From Branchiostoma floridae (Eukaryota > Chordata > Leptocardii > Amphioxiformes > Branchiostomatidae): a stretch of 64,000 bases of DNA. The notes below the pieces were generated by a model that was given only the letters and a program-made list of their open reading frames with translations, was not told the DNA's origin and searched no databases. The stretch's first letter is position 1. Each line of letters begins with the position of its first letter. The position numbers were made by a program, and so were the translations under genes. The stretch spans positions 5,547,686-5,611,685 of the forward strand of contig NC_049993.1 of assembly GCF_000003815.2 (NCBI RefSeq), in the 5' to 3' direction. This document shows, piece after piece, positions 47,001 to 56,898 of the stretch.

Positions 47001-50000
47001 TCCTTATGATTTTTACCACGTGTAAGAGGACGAGTGAGTGAGTGAGTTTTATAAACAACACAGTGCAAAGTGCGATTTGCATAATTTCCATAAAACCTGC
47101 ACATATCATTCAAGTCAAGGAGGTTAGTGTGCTCTGCAACCTGCTGCAGAACATTAGTGTCTAAAATAGACATATGATTAATAAACAAAAATTCAAGAAG
47201 TCAATTTTGTGCTTCCTCTATAGTATAGATATTACCCATAGTGCAAGCCAGTGGTTGTCAGACACACTCTCTGTATTAAATACTGATAGTACCCCTGTCT
47301 TCATTCGGCATTGGATATCATCATAAAGAAATACACTACAGCAAAGTACCCCATTGAGCTCACATGTGTTCTGAAAACAATAGCTAAATTCTAAGCTACG
47401 TAGATTAGCTTATACGGTATTATTATACTGCTACTGCTGATGCTATTGCGCAAAGTAACCGCAGCGGTACATGTTTACAGTCTATGAAAGGCATGACGTC
47501 ATCGGAGTTCACAGTTTCGCTAGGTGGCGCCGTCTTCAGGCAGCCGCGGTTTTATCGCTTCGTCAGACTTTGAGTTTTTAGCAATATAATGTGCAATATT
47601 TTCGTTGTAGTGCATGGGGAATGTCTTCGTATGTGTTTCAAGCCAGCACTGTCTGTTTTTAAGGAAGTATAAGCACTTCCTAGTGGTGTTCTACTACCAT
47701 TTCTGGGGACGTTGCATGCAGTTACAACAATGGCGTCCTGGACGAGAACTGTGGTCAACTACTCTACGGATTTCCTGCGGGGACTGAAGTGTGCAGCCCT
47801 TCCAATCGGTCCAGACCTCAAGAACCACATGCTCGGGCTGGGGATCTGGAGACTAAGGAGTAGGGTCAGAGGAAGGAGAGCAGGAAAACTCCATGGCCGT
47901 AAGATTTCCACTGTTATCGGAAATAGACCCTTGTTATGCAAATACCGGCAGTATAGCCAGAAGCGGAATCAGTTCCATACAGTTACATGCAAATCAAGAG
48001 GCACATTCCCCTCATGGCACAGACAGTTGTCGAACATTCCGTTGTCTCAACCAAAACAACAACAGCTCGGTACAGATTCCACGACGGATGTGACTAACAT
48101 CCAGTCTCTACCGTCTCTGTTTTTATGTAATGCGAGGTCCCTCTGCAATAAACTGGATGAGTTCGAACATCGACTCTCTGACACACACACCGATGTTGCC
48201 CTTGTTTCCGAGACTTGGTTCAGTACTTCATCACCTGCAGAGATGACAGATATTGCCAACTTCACAACATTCTCTTGTTCTCGTGAGAATCGATCTGGAG
48301 GTGGAGTGGCTGTCTACGTCAGAGACGAACTCCCAGCGTGCAGACTGGATATCCCGGTGCCAGATGAGCTCGAGTGCATCTGGGTTAAGGTACGTCCTCA
48401 CCGTCTCCCACGTAGTGTATCCTGCCTTGCGATCTGTTCAGTCTACTCACCACCCAACTCTTCTCACGACGACTTACTCGTGGACCATCTAGTGGAAGCT
48501 GTTGACACTCTACAAGTGAAGTACCCTCATGTTGGCGTGATCATCGGCGGCGACTTCAACCGCGTCGACGTGAACAGGCTGTGTCGGGCTCACAACTTGC
48601 GACAAGTCGTTAATCAGGCTACTAGAGGGGAAGCGACGTTAGATCTCCTCATTACAAACCTCAGCGCCCAATACTCAGAACCAAGAGTCTTGGATCCGTT
48701 GACTACGAGTGATCACAACATAATCACATCTCAGGCAAAAGTGAGAAAAGTTTCCAACAAGACAGACAAACGAGTGTGCAGGCCCTTTCGTGACTCTTGT
48801 CTTCGCTCCTTTGGCCAATGGATAACTACTCATTCCTGGTCTGAAGTTTTCTCGGCCCCTACCGCAGTCGAGAAAAGCCGCACTATGCACACAACCCTCC
48901 TGTCCCAAATGAACCGGTTCTTCCCTCTCAAGGTCGTTCGGCTACACCAGCATGACAAACCCTGGGTTACACCGGACATTAAAGCTCTGATCCACCAACG
49001 CCACGGGCTTTCTCAAGTGACCTGAGGGCTTGGAAACAAATTAGAAACAAGACCCAACGTGTGATCAAGGCAGCCAAAGAGGCACACTACAACTCTAAAG
49101 TTAAAAGACTCAAGAAGGAGGACGCTGCTCAATGGCACAAGGAAATAAAACACATGGCCAACATGACCCGTACCGAACCAGTCATCCACATTGATGGCAT
49201 AGACCCCAGCAACAAACGTGGTGTAGCCAATGAGATCAACACATCTCTTGCCTCAGTGATCCAGTCCCTACCACCATTAGACCCATCACTCCTGCCGTCC
49301 TACCTACCGTCACTCCCAGCACCATCGGTAGAACCATGGGAGGTTTACGACAGACTTTTGAATGTGAAGACGAGAAAGGCCGCAGGGCCTGATGGGATCC
49401 CAGGGAAACTTATCAAAGAATTTGCATGTGAGCTGAGCGCGCCTCTGGCAGATATCCTGAACGTCTCCCTCCATCAGGGTACCGTACCTGAAGAGTGGAA
49501 ACGCGCCGTTGTGGTACCAGTGCCTAAGACGAAACCTCCCTCGGTCAAAGAACTGCGACCTATCTCACTGACGTCTTTGTTAGGCAAAGTTGCCGAAAGC
49601 TTCATCAGTCAATGGGTATTGTCGGACATTAAATCTGAAATCGACCCCCAGCAATTCGGCTGCCTGAAGGGTCGATCCACCACCCATTGTCTGTTAGACC
49701 TTACGAACGACTTGTTCAAGGCCTCCGACCGACCTGGTACCCTGAGCTCCCTGGTGTCCACGGATTACAGTAAAGCCTTCGACCGTGTGAGTCACACCTT
49801 AGCTATTCGCCGTCTGATTGAGTTGGGATTAAGGCCATCTCTCGTCAAATGGATTTCAGATTTCCTCACGAACAGACAACAGTTGGTCCGTTACCACGGA
49901 GCCCTTTCTGAATCTGTTTCTGTAACCTGTGGTCTGCCGCAAGGAACAATTCTTGGCCCCATCATATTCATTGTTTATATAAACAGTGCAGCACGCCAAG

Positions 50001-53000
50001 CCCTATCCAAGAGATGGAAGTTTGTAGATGACTTGAACTTGCTGGAAATCAGAAACTCGTCATCACAACCTCCGAGTATCCAAAAGGACTTGACTGACCT
50101 GACCACATGGTCCCAGGAAAGCCAGATGGTGCTCCATCCGGGTAAATGTAAAGTTCTTCATGTCCAGTTCAGCATGAACCCACGCCCTGCTCCCCCGCTC
50201 AAGATCAATGACATTGCTCTAGTGGAAGTTGGAATCATGAGAATACTCGGTCTATACTTACAGTCTGACCTTAAATGGAACGCGCACGTCGACTACACAT
50301 ACAGTAAGGCAAGCCAACGTCTGTTCTTTCTGCGCAGACTGAAACATTTCCACATTTCGAAAGAAGACCTTGTTGCTGTGTACACTTCCTACATTCGTCC
50401 AGTTACCGAGTACGCAGCCCCTGTTTGGCACCCAGGGTTAACCACACAGCAGAGTAACAAGATAGAACGTATCCAGCGCAGAGCGGTACGGATCATCATG
50501 GGACGTGACTACACCAGCTACCGAGATGCGTGTACACAGCTTGGCCTTCCATCTCTTCACTCCAGACGTTCAAATCTGACTCTTATGTTTGCACAATCAC
50601 TCTTAGTGTCTGATCAATTCCGCCACTTCCTACCACCCACAAGAAAGAGCGTCAGTTGTCGACAAACCCGCTCTGCCAACAAACTAGACATTCCCAAGTG
50701 CAGAACTGAACGCTATAAGTCTAGTGCCATTCCGTACATGGTTCGTCTACTCAACTGTCGAAATGCACCCATGCCTTAATCCTGCTAGTATTGTATGCCT
50801 CTAATTTTCGTTTATGATATTCGCTGGTCGATATCATGTAAATATTTATATTCGCACCTAACTGATTTTACAAGTACTTCTATTTTAATGATTTGCCTTG
50901 TTGGGCATTGACCGAATGCGATTATTTCATTGTGATATTGCAACTGCAATTCAGCCGTTGGGCTGCGAGTGTGGCGATATGTCTTTGTTCAATAAACCAT
51001 TACTACTACAGTACAACGTCTGTCACATGTGTCCTGTACTAAGTGACTCTGCAGTCTACAATGTTTACTATCGCGAGTGACATAAGAAATCGATCATATT
51101 GAAGTATCTATCGACAGTGATGTTCAATTTCTGACATGTCCTGTCAGTATACTGCACTTATAGGACCGATAATTCACTTGAATTAACAAAGGAATGTCCA
51201 AACAATACTGTGACTAACGTTGGACGTGGCAAGATTCATACGAAGCAAGACTGCTAAACGTTCACATGTACAATCGGGTGCGACAAATGTGGAGTGGGGT
51301 CCAAAGTCATTGTTTATCACAGTTCGCCCCCACTCTCAGGTACTTTGTACCCACCCTAAGTACAAATATAGATGATGTGGTCACCTGCGACCAATGGCTG
51401 TCTTTGATGCGATCATGTGATATAGCTAATATCAGCGTACGTCACCGAAACCATGTTCCGAGAACTAGACAGACTCGCTATCGAGTGCGATAGAACCGCT
51501 CAGTCCTAGGTAAAAACGTGAAGAAACGTGTACCCGAGTAGGCTTACGTGGTTACTATAGCTTAAGTCTGAAATCAAGATGGCAAGTAAAATGTCAAGCG
51601 ACGATTTTGACGATCAGTTCCTAACGTGTCCAGTCTGCATGCTGCACTTTCGGGATCCCAGAGTCCTGCCATGTTTGCACACATTTTGTAAGGGTTGTCT
51701 GGAAGAATGGGCCACCAAACAACAGCCGCTGGAGTGTCCAACCTGCCGTACACAGGTCAATCTACCGGACCAAGGTGTGGACGGACTCAGGACCAACTTC
51801 TACATCAACAACCTGCTGGACTTCGCGGCGGCCAAGAAAGGTGCGGAGCCAGGTGTGCCGTGTCAGGTGTGTGAGGGAGGGCGGGGTGACGCCAAGTCGT
51901 GGTGTATAGATTGTGCTGTGTTACTGTGTGAGTCTTGTACGGCCATGCACCGCAAGATTCCAGCTACGAGAGATCATGAACTGGTTCCACAAGAGGTTAT
52001 GAAGGAAAAGAAAGGCGTCGAGCGGTTTCAACGCAAACGGCACTGCCAGAAGCACAAGAACCAAGAACTTGTGTTCTACTGTGAAACCTGTAAAGCTTTA
52101 GTTTGTACGGCATGCACCGTGATCGACCATCGACCGGGCAAAGATCACAATCCGGTAGAAATCGCCACCGTCGCTCAGAAGAAGAAAGAAACGCTGCAAG
52201 AACTATTACAAGAGATCGACCCTCGTCTAAAAGAAATACAGGTATCTATAGAGGAAGTTGACAAGAAAATGTCGAAGTTAGTCCCCTCTAAAGACGCAGC
52301 TACAAAACAGACCAAGGCGTATTTCCACCAACTTGCTGAGCTTCTGCAAAAGCGTGAACAAGAGATTTTGAGCCAGATTGACGAACAGTGTCAGGTCGAC
52401 GGCAAGGCCCTACAGACAAAGAAGGAAGAGATAGAGTTTGAGTTGGCCGGACTGACGAGCGCACAGACGTTCTGTCAACAAGCTGTAGAACACGGAAGTG
52501 ACGTGCACATTCTGGAGGTGGGAAACCAAGTCCAAACAAGGGTAGAAACTCTGCTGGCAAAACAAGTGGACCTGGAGTCCAACTGGAGCGAGTTTCAATT
52601 CATAGAGAACACGACTGTCACGTTTTTTGATGAGAAAGCTAAAAACCTTGGTGGTTTGAAAACAGCCGTCGACGTTTCAAAGTGCAAAGTTGTTGTGAAG
52701 CCGGCAGTCCAGGGGCTTCAGTGCGTTTCTGTATTGACGACAATTAACAAAGAAGGGCGTCCGTGTGTTACAAATAGTAAAGCCGTCACCACCAACATGA
52801 AATACCCGTCTGGAACAAGCCTAACGACGCAACTACAGATGAAACATGGGGGCGTGTGGGAAATCTCGTATGTACCCAAGGTCACGGGCAGTCATAAGTT
52901 AGAGGTCAAGGTATACTCCCAACAGGTGGGAGGAAGTCCGTTTGATGTTACTGTGCAGAGTAGGGATATTCCTGTGTTAACTATCGGTAAGGAGGGTAGT

Positions 53001-55464
53001 GGGGTGGGGGAACTTAAGGACCCGACAGGTGTAGCCGTTGATAAGGATGGCAACCTAGCAGTAGTGGAGCAGGTGAACAAGCGTGTTCAGATCTTTGATG
53101 CAAACACAGGCCACTCTTTAAAATATTTTCCCATTGAAGGTGAGTATCCATTCGATATTGCTGTGAAGAGAAATGGACAGTTTATTCTGACGTCGTGGGG
53201 CGAAAATTACGGAGCAAGATACTACTCACAGGAAGGTGAACGTTTGAACACATTTAAGCCTGACTGTATGATACACGCTCTTGGGGTTACAGCTATGGAA
53301 GACGGTCGCATGGTCGTGGCGGGAGGCACTCAAAAGTCTTGTCTCCTTCTAAAGCCTGACGGGAGCCTAATTCGGGAGATCGGTATGGGGCTGCTACAGA
53401 ACCCATGCTTCATAGCAGTGAATGAGTCACATGACCTGCTCCTTGTAACCGATAACAGACTCCATAAAGTGTTTGTGTTTGATCTTGATGGGGAGTTCAA
53501 GTTCAGTTTCGGTGAGGAGGGTCAGGGCGAGGGACAGTTCCAAGGACCTTCAGGTATAACCTTAGACCAGGCAGGCAACATCATCGTAGTGAACTATGAT
53601 GACGGCCGTGTGCAGGTGTTTGGGCCTGATGGGATGTACATACGAACTGTGGCGACAGTTAAGGGAGGAAAACCTTATGGAATCTTGCTAACTCATGACG
53701 GTTACATTGCTGTGGCATGCTACGAGGGACATTGCATCAAACTGTATAGGTACAACTAATAAGTAATATTTTACAAAGCAACACTTTGAGCACGTTTGGC
53801 ACCCATAACTACAAAGTATGTCATAGTCTTTACATAGCTTGCAGAAATGTATGAGAACTTCATGGTCAAAAATCCTTCAAATGAGCCCTGACCGTCTCAA
53901 TGTTTTGAACAATATTCTCTCTGTACAAGACCTATCAAGAACAAAGAATAAATTCCATTAACCTTTTTTTACTTATCAGCAAACAAAAGAATATAATTTC
54001 AATGTAAATATGGCATTCGTGATTTTATAGATCTCTAGATATTGGAGATAATAGAAGATAATGTCGTTCCCACCTTCAGAAAGCACGTGACAGCACTCCT
54101 GGAAGCCAAGCTTGCGGCCCAGGCCGTACGGCGTCAGTCCCAGGGTGTTGGGCTCACTCGTTCCCAGGTGGAACTTGCCGAGGGCACGGGTCATTGACCG
54201 CACGATGTCGGGATTACCTGACAAAACTGTACATATTGTGCTTTAACATCTTATCAAGTGATAATAGTATGTAAATGTAGTGAGAAGAGCTTTATAAACA
54301 GAAATAATGAATTTTGTTTACTTGTTGTTTGTACCGGTTTGTTCTGAAAATATCATTTTACTACAATGTGCATGTACAAGGATACCAATAAAATACTTGA
54401 TCTCTTTATTTCATTGTTACTTTGTTTTACTGTCATCAAATGCTTGGGATCACATCAAGCAAGATCAGATAAAACATGTTCGTTAAAATGTACTTGTACC
54501 CGCGCCATATCAGTCGTGGCATTGTGTACTGAAAACACACACAGTAAGATAAAGTAATGTCTGTATGTTTTCGCAAAGAAGAATACTCTTTACCTGCATG
54601 GTGTAATGCAGTGTTGCCGTCCTTGTCCTTGGCGTTCAGGTCAAAGTCGACACACTCAGGCTGTATATACAGCTCCACCAGGCGGCGCCTCCCGGTAAGA
54701 CAGGCGTGCATGAGTGCGTTCCGTCCGGACGGGTCGGCTAGCCCCACGTTCGCCCCACGACTCAGGAGCAGGTGTGCGCAGTGCTGTCATGAAAGTGTCG
54801 TCATTTGTATCTTAGGATACGGTCACATTGCCAATTAAAATAAAGCCGGGGACCGGCCAGGCAGTTTTCGGGAACAAAAAGTAGTATAACATACAAAACA
54901 ACAAACGCATAGAACACGAGATTTTTAGTCATCAGCATAATTTGTGTCTATTCCTAGATAAATATTTCCACAAGCATCCCGACCGGGCCCTGGCTTGGAA
55001 ATGTGACCATAGCTTTGTGGGGTATAAACACTTATCTCGAAGCTTTCTTTACAAGCTAGATCTAATACAAAGCCACCTGCCCTACAGATAAACAATATGT
55101 GGGTACTTTTCGAAATCATACAAGCAGTTGAATTATTGCAGACTTAGGGTCAAGCGTTGTATTCTTAGAATTCTAAAATTTGGTTGAAAAAATGTTTTCA
55201 GCCATAAGACGACTGCAGATGTACAGCACATCAGCGTCGACTGTTGCAAAATGTCCTCAATTTACGGAAAGAAACCTGTCGTATGGCTTTTTTTAAAGAG
55301 TAGGATAAGTTTGTTACCTGTCCTCTGGACTCGTCCTCGATATAGCAGCAGAGAATGAGCGGGGTCTGTCCGCGCTCTGTGGCGGTGTCCACGTTGAACC
55401 CGGCCCGCACCAGGAGGTCCAGGTGTCGATAGTTCCCTTTCTCTAGAGCTGCTGCTACTGACAT
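43187..55464 (-). CDS. Ankyrin-repeat protein D, four exons with 10-kb intron
   Basis: Exons on the minus strand: 55464-55318 (phase 0 end), 54783-54594 (phase 1), 54226-54074 (phase 1) and 44034-43187. All have GT/AG borders and the phases join without a break, giving 445 residues. Ankyrin repeats come from exons 1-3 and align residue by residue with paralogue C (GQTPLILCC, GRNALMHACLTGRR, GNTALHHAVLSGNPDIV, GLTPY). Exon 4 supplies the tail with LEQLHPIRSVVLSKSYRKPAVPPP and an RS-rich region. The acceptor giving VLSGNPDIV was preferred because it keeps the repeat length. The last intron holds two TRIM genes and a LINE on the other strand. The join of exon 3 to 4 across 10 kb rests on phase, strand and the shared motif; a transcript would settle it. 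Confidence 0.78.
44199..44680 (+). promoter_or_regulatory. Duplicated upstream region of TRIM copy 1
   Basis: Bases 44199-44700 align with the region upstream of TRIM copy 2 (47487-47515 then 51008-51510). A conserved stem GAGTGGGG/CCCCACTC lies at 44469-44476 and 44505-44512, around TTTATCACAGTT. Confidence 0.6.
44728..46662 (+). CDS. TRIM-NHL protein lacking RING (TRIM copy 1)
   Basis: First usable ATG is at 44728; an in-frame TAG at 44671 closes the frame upstream. Product 644 residues: B-box 1 (C-x2-C...CADC...CESC), B-box 2 (HCDKHKK...CETC...CTAC...DHRPGKDH), a coiled coil (~115-250), a filamin-type Ig domain (~280-385) and six NHL repeats to the C-terminus. TRIM2/TRIM3/TRIM71-class proteins use RING for ubiquitin transfer and NHL for RNA or protein binding. 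Here RING is absent, so ligase activity is not expected unless it pairs with a RING partner; a dominant-negative or RNA-binding role is possible. The gene is intronless and lies inside the last intron of ankyrin D on the opposite strand. Confidence 0.88.
   Translation: MMDFAAAKKGAEPGVPCQVCEGLHGEARSWCADCVVLLCESCTAIHRKISATRDHELVPQYVMKAEGVDKFQRKRHCDKHKKCELKLYCETCKALVCTACTVIDHRPGKDHNPVEIAAVAQKKKETLQELLHGIDSRLREIQVFMEEVDGEIAKLILSKEAATEQAKAYFRRLSDLLQKREQEILNQIDKQCRADDKALQTKKEEIKFELAGLTRTQTFCKEVAEHGSDVHILEVGNQVQTRVETLLAKQVDMNSYWSEFQFIENTTVADFAEEFKNLGGLSSDVDVSKCKVAVKPAVEGFRCVTVLTTMNKQSRPCVTHSKVVTANMKDPSGTNLPTQVKMKRGGMQEISYVPKVTGIHKLEVKVNSQQVAGSPFDISVQSRDTPVLTMGQKGSGVGELYSPVGVAVDKDGNIAVVEQRNKRVQIFDADTGHSLGSFPVEGEYPCGIDVDSDGRFLVTSWGEDCGVRRYSKAGKLLNTFKTDCIKHPLGITVLKDGRMAVADLSQKSCLLLTHDGSLIREIGKGHLRTPYFIAVDELRDIILVSDYSANKVFAFDFEGVFKFNLGGQGHCLEHPLGLALDRAGNIIVVNNGDGRVQVFGPDGTFIRAVVTMKGGGPFGLTLTPDGYIAGACYTGHCVEVYRYN
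46862..46867 (+). terminator. Polyadenylation signal, TRIM copy 1
   Basis: AATAAA 200 bases after the stop, in GCAATAAAACATTTC. Confidence 0.5.
46868..47486. other. Spacer between TRIM copy 1 and the LINE-interrupted promoter
   Basis: A minus-strand frame at 46880-47188 lacks recognisable domains. No gene is supported. Confidence 0.4.
47516..51007 (+). mobile_element. Full-length Crack/Daphne-like LINE
   Basis: A 3.49-kb non-LTR retrotransposon lies between ACAGT direct repeats (47511-47515 and 51008-51012). The duplicated promoter of TRIM copy 1 (44199-44240) shows the uninterrupted target. It has a leader of about 210 bases, an endonuclease-reverse transcriptase frame and a 3' end with AATAAACC followed by a short ACT repeat. 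The C-terminal pattern (IERIQRRAVRIIMG, LGLPSL, SSAIPYMVRLLN) resembles Crack/Daphne elements in the Jockey superfamily. Confidence 0.88.
47730..50779 (+). pseudogene. LINE endonuclease-reverse transcriptase, one frameshift
   Basis: From ATG 47730 the frame has an N-terminal basic region, then an APE-type endonuclease (NARSLCNK, ETWF, GGVAVYVR, GGDFN, SDHNIIT). It ends early at TGA 49023-49025. The reverse transcriptase continues in another frame to 50779 (RPISLTSLLGK, STDYSKAFDRV, GLPQGTILGP, catalytic FVDD at 50021-50032). One missing base near 49007 explains the switch. All catalytic landmarks remain, so inactivation is recent or the sequence has an error. Confidence 0.85.
51008..51578 (+). 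promoter_or_regulatory. Upstream region of TRIM copy 2
   Basis: It aligns with 44225-44700, including the stem GAGTGGGG (51292-51299)/CCCCACTC (51328-51335). The LINE separates it from its former continuation at 47487-47515. Confidence 0.6.
51579..53759 (+). CDS. TRIM-NHL E3 ubiquitin ligase (TRIM copy 2)
   Basis: ATG 51579 (CAAGATGG) opens a 726-residue single-exon protein. RING C3HC4: Cys17, 20, 32, His34, Cys37, 40, 53 and 56. B-box 1 starts at Cys95, B-box 2 at about 150-190, coiled coil about 195-330, filamin-type domain about 365-460. Six NHL repeats (for example GVGELKDPTGVAVDKDGN and GQFQGPSGITLDQAGN) form the C-terminal propeller. The order matches TRIM2, TRIM3 and TRIM71. The first domain transfers ubiquitin and the last binds targets. 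Intronless, nested in the ankyrin D intron. AATAAA follows at 53947. Confidence 0.93.
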   Translation: MASKMSSDDFDDQFLTCPVCMLHFRDPRVLPCLHTFCKGCLEEWATKQQPLECPTCRTQVNLPDQGVDGLRTNFYINNLLDFAAAKKGAEPGVPCQVCEGGRGDAKSWCIDCAVLLCESCTAMHRKIPATRDHELVPQEVMKEKKGVERFQRKRHCQKHKNQELVFYCETCKALVCTACTVIDHRPGKDHNPVEIATVAQKKKETLQELLQEIDPRLKEIQVSIEEVDKKMSKLVPSKDAATKQTKAYFHQLAELLQKREQEILSQIDEQCQVDGKALQTKKEEIEFELAGLTSAQTFCQQAVEHGSDVHILEVGNQVQTRVETLLAKQVDLESNWSEFQFIENTTVTFFDEKAKNLGGLKTAVDVSKCKVVVKPAVQGLQCVSVLTTINKEGRPCVTNSKAVTTNMKYPSGTSLTTQLQMKHGGVWEISYVPKVTGSHKLEVKVYSQQVGGSPFDVTVQSRDIPVLTIGKEGSGVGELKDPTGVAVDKDGNLAVVEQVNKRVQIFDANTGHSLKYFPIEGEYPFDIAVKRNGQFILTSWGENYGARYYSQEGERLNTFKPDCMIHALGVTAMEDGRMVVAGGTQKSCLLLKPDGSLIREIGMGLLQNPCFIAVNESHDLLLVTDNRLHKVFVFDLDGEFKFSFGEEGQGEGQFQGPSGITLDQAGNIIVVNYDDGRVQVFGPDGMYIRTVATVKGGKPYGILLTHDGYIAVACYEGHCIKLYRYN
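53947..53952 (+). terminator. Polyadenylation signal, TRIM copy 2
   Basis: AATAAA 188 bases after the stop, just before ankyrin D exon 3 on the other strand. Confidence 0.5.
54074..54226 (-). CDS. Ankyrin D exon 3
   Basis: Starts after TATGTACAG and ends GAAG|GTGGGA. It encodes VLSGNPDIV through GLTPYGLGRKLG. An alternative acceptor nine bases downstream would delete VLS. Confidence 0.8.
54594..54783 (-). CDS. Ankyrin D exon 2
   Basis: Starts after CATGACAG and ends GCAG|GTAAAG. It encodes LLLSRGANVGLADPSGRNAL and the following repeats. Confidence 0.85.
55318..55464 (-). CDS. Ankyrin D exon 1
   Basis: 49 codons from ATG 55464 to donor CAG|GTAACA. It encodes the first ankyrin repeat and the start of the second. 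Confidence 0.8.
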
Positions 55465-56898
55465 TTCCAAACACCAACTCAAAATATTTCAACTTCAATC
55501 AACCTTTCGCAGGCATCATAGTTCATAGAAAATTATAGCACACTGCAAACTTCAAAGAAAATTAAATAATCAGATACTAGTAGTACAATATCGACTTTCC
55601 TCGCTCCACCCAGGTGTAGATGGGTACTGGCTTCGGCTGGGGAGGTAAGGTAAAAGACGGTGGTCCTCTTCTAATACTGCGCCTAGACGCAATGGATAAC
55701 AACCGACTGTACCTATGGCCTGAAAAAGGCTATGGACTACCTTTACCTCACTCTTTACCACACGAGAAAGAGTATCCTGTGACACGACATTGTTTGGATA
55801 CACTCGAAGCAAAGCACATAGATACGGGAAGTCATCATAATACTTTGACAGTCTTTATGCATGATTGATTGATAAGTTGACGTCACTTAAGTTAATCATA
55901 TTTCCGTTAATTGCAATAGGAGACATCTTATATGTATGATATGAGGCACGTTGGTTGTGTGTGAAATATAGCAACAAGAAATTGCAATATTTATCATTCT
56001 CAAGTTCTGATAGTTTTTCGGTGCACTTGTCGCAAGAGTGTATTTGATGAGTATACTTATGTTTGTACTCAAACCCGCGTCCGTTTGCATACGTGAGTGT
56101 CCCATTTCTTGCAACACAACAGTGATATTTATACTCCCTAAGTTTTAATTTCCCTAATGGAGTTAGTACTCAATGGATGGAGGTCTTTGGGGATTCCATG
56201 GTCCTAGAATATAGGATGGAAAGGTCATTTTTCAAAACATACCGTGCTCTGTTTATTACAGCACCTGACCAATGGTCCATTGGCAACGGACGTATTCACA
56301 GGTTGTGGCATAGTGAAATCTTTTATTTATGTATTCCATTACTTTTACATTTACTTTGATACTTGATACTGCACATTTAGGTATATGCTGCAAATAAGCA
56401 CATTTCTCAAACATGTATTTTCTCAATCATTAGATTAAGCGTCCTTGCTACGTATTTTAGTAGTTGATTGATTTACACTTGTTTGAAACTATTTTAAACG
56501 ACTTTTTTTAACGTCGGTGGCTATCCAATAAACTTGTCTGTAGATTCAATGTTTATCCAGGTTTAACCTCCTTGATAAATCAAATGTTTATGTCTACTTC
56601 AGTTTGTTGAAAGAGCTGATTAGATATAACGTTACCAAGCTTATTCTGCACGATTGGACTGACTGGATCATTTGAAGATTGGCATGACACAAGCTTCCTC
56701 TGGTTGCCATGGTAGCCACAGTCACCAGGACAACCCGGGATGGGGGGACTCCCTCTGCCGACGTCATGATGACATCATGTACCATAACAGGTCACTCGGG
56801 GTCAGCCACGTTGTCGGCTATCCTGAAACCGGATACCCACCGCTCAGCCAATCAGCGGGCCGGATTCTGCTCGCACCTGCGCCGTGAGGGCATCCAAG
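55465..56898. promoter_or_regulatory. Head-to-head spacer between ankyrin D and SLC35E1
   Basis: 1.4 kb separates the divergent starts. Near SLC35E1 there is a CCAAT box (AGCCAATCAGCG, about 56844) and overlapping GACGTCATGATGACATCAT, which contains CRE/ATF-like half-sites. No gene lies between; the frame at 55620-55868 has no domain. Confidence 0.45.
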
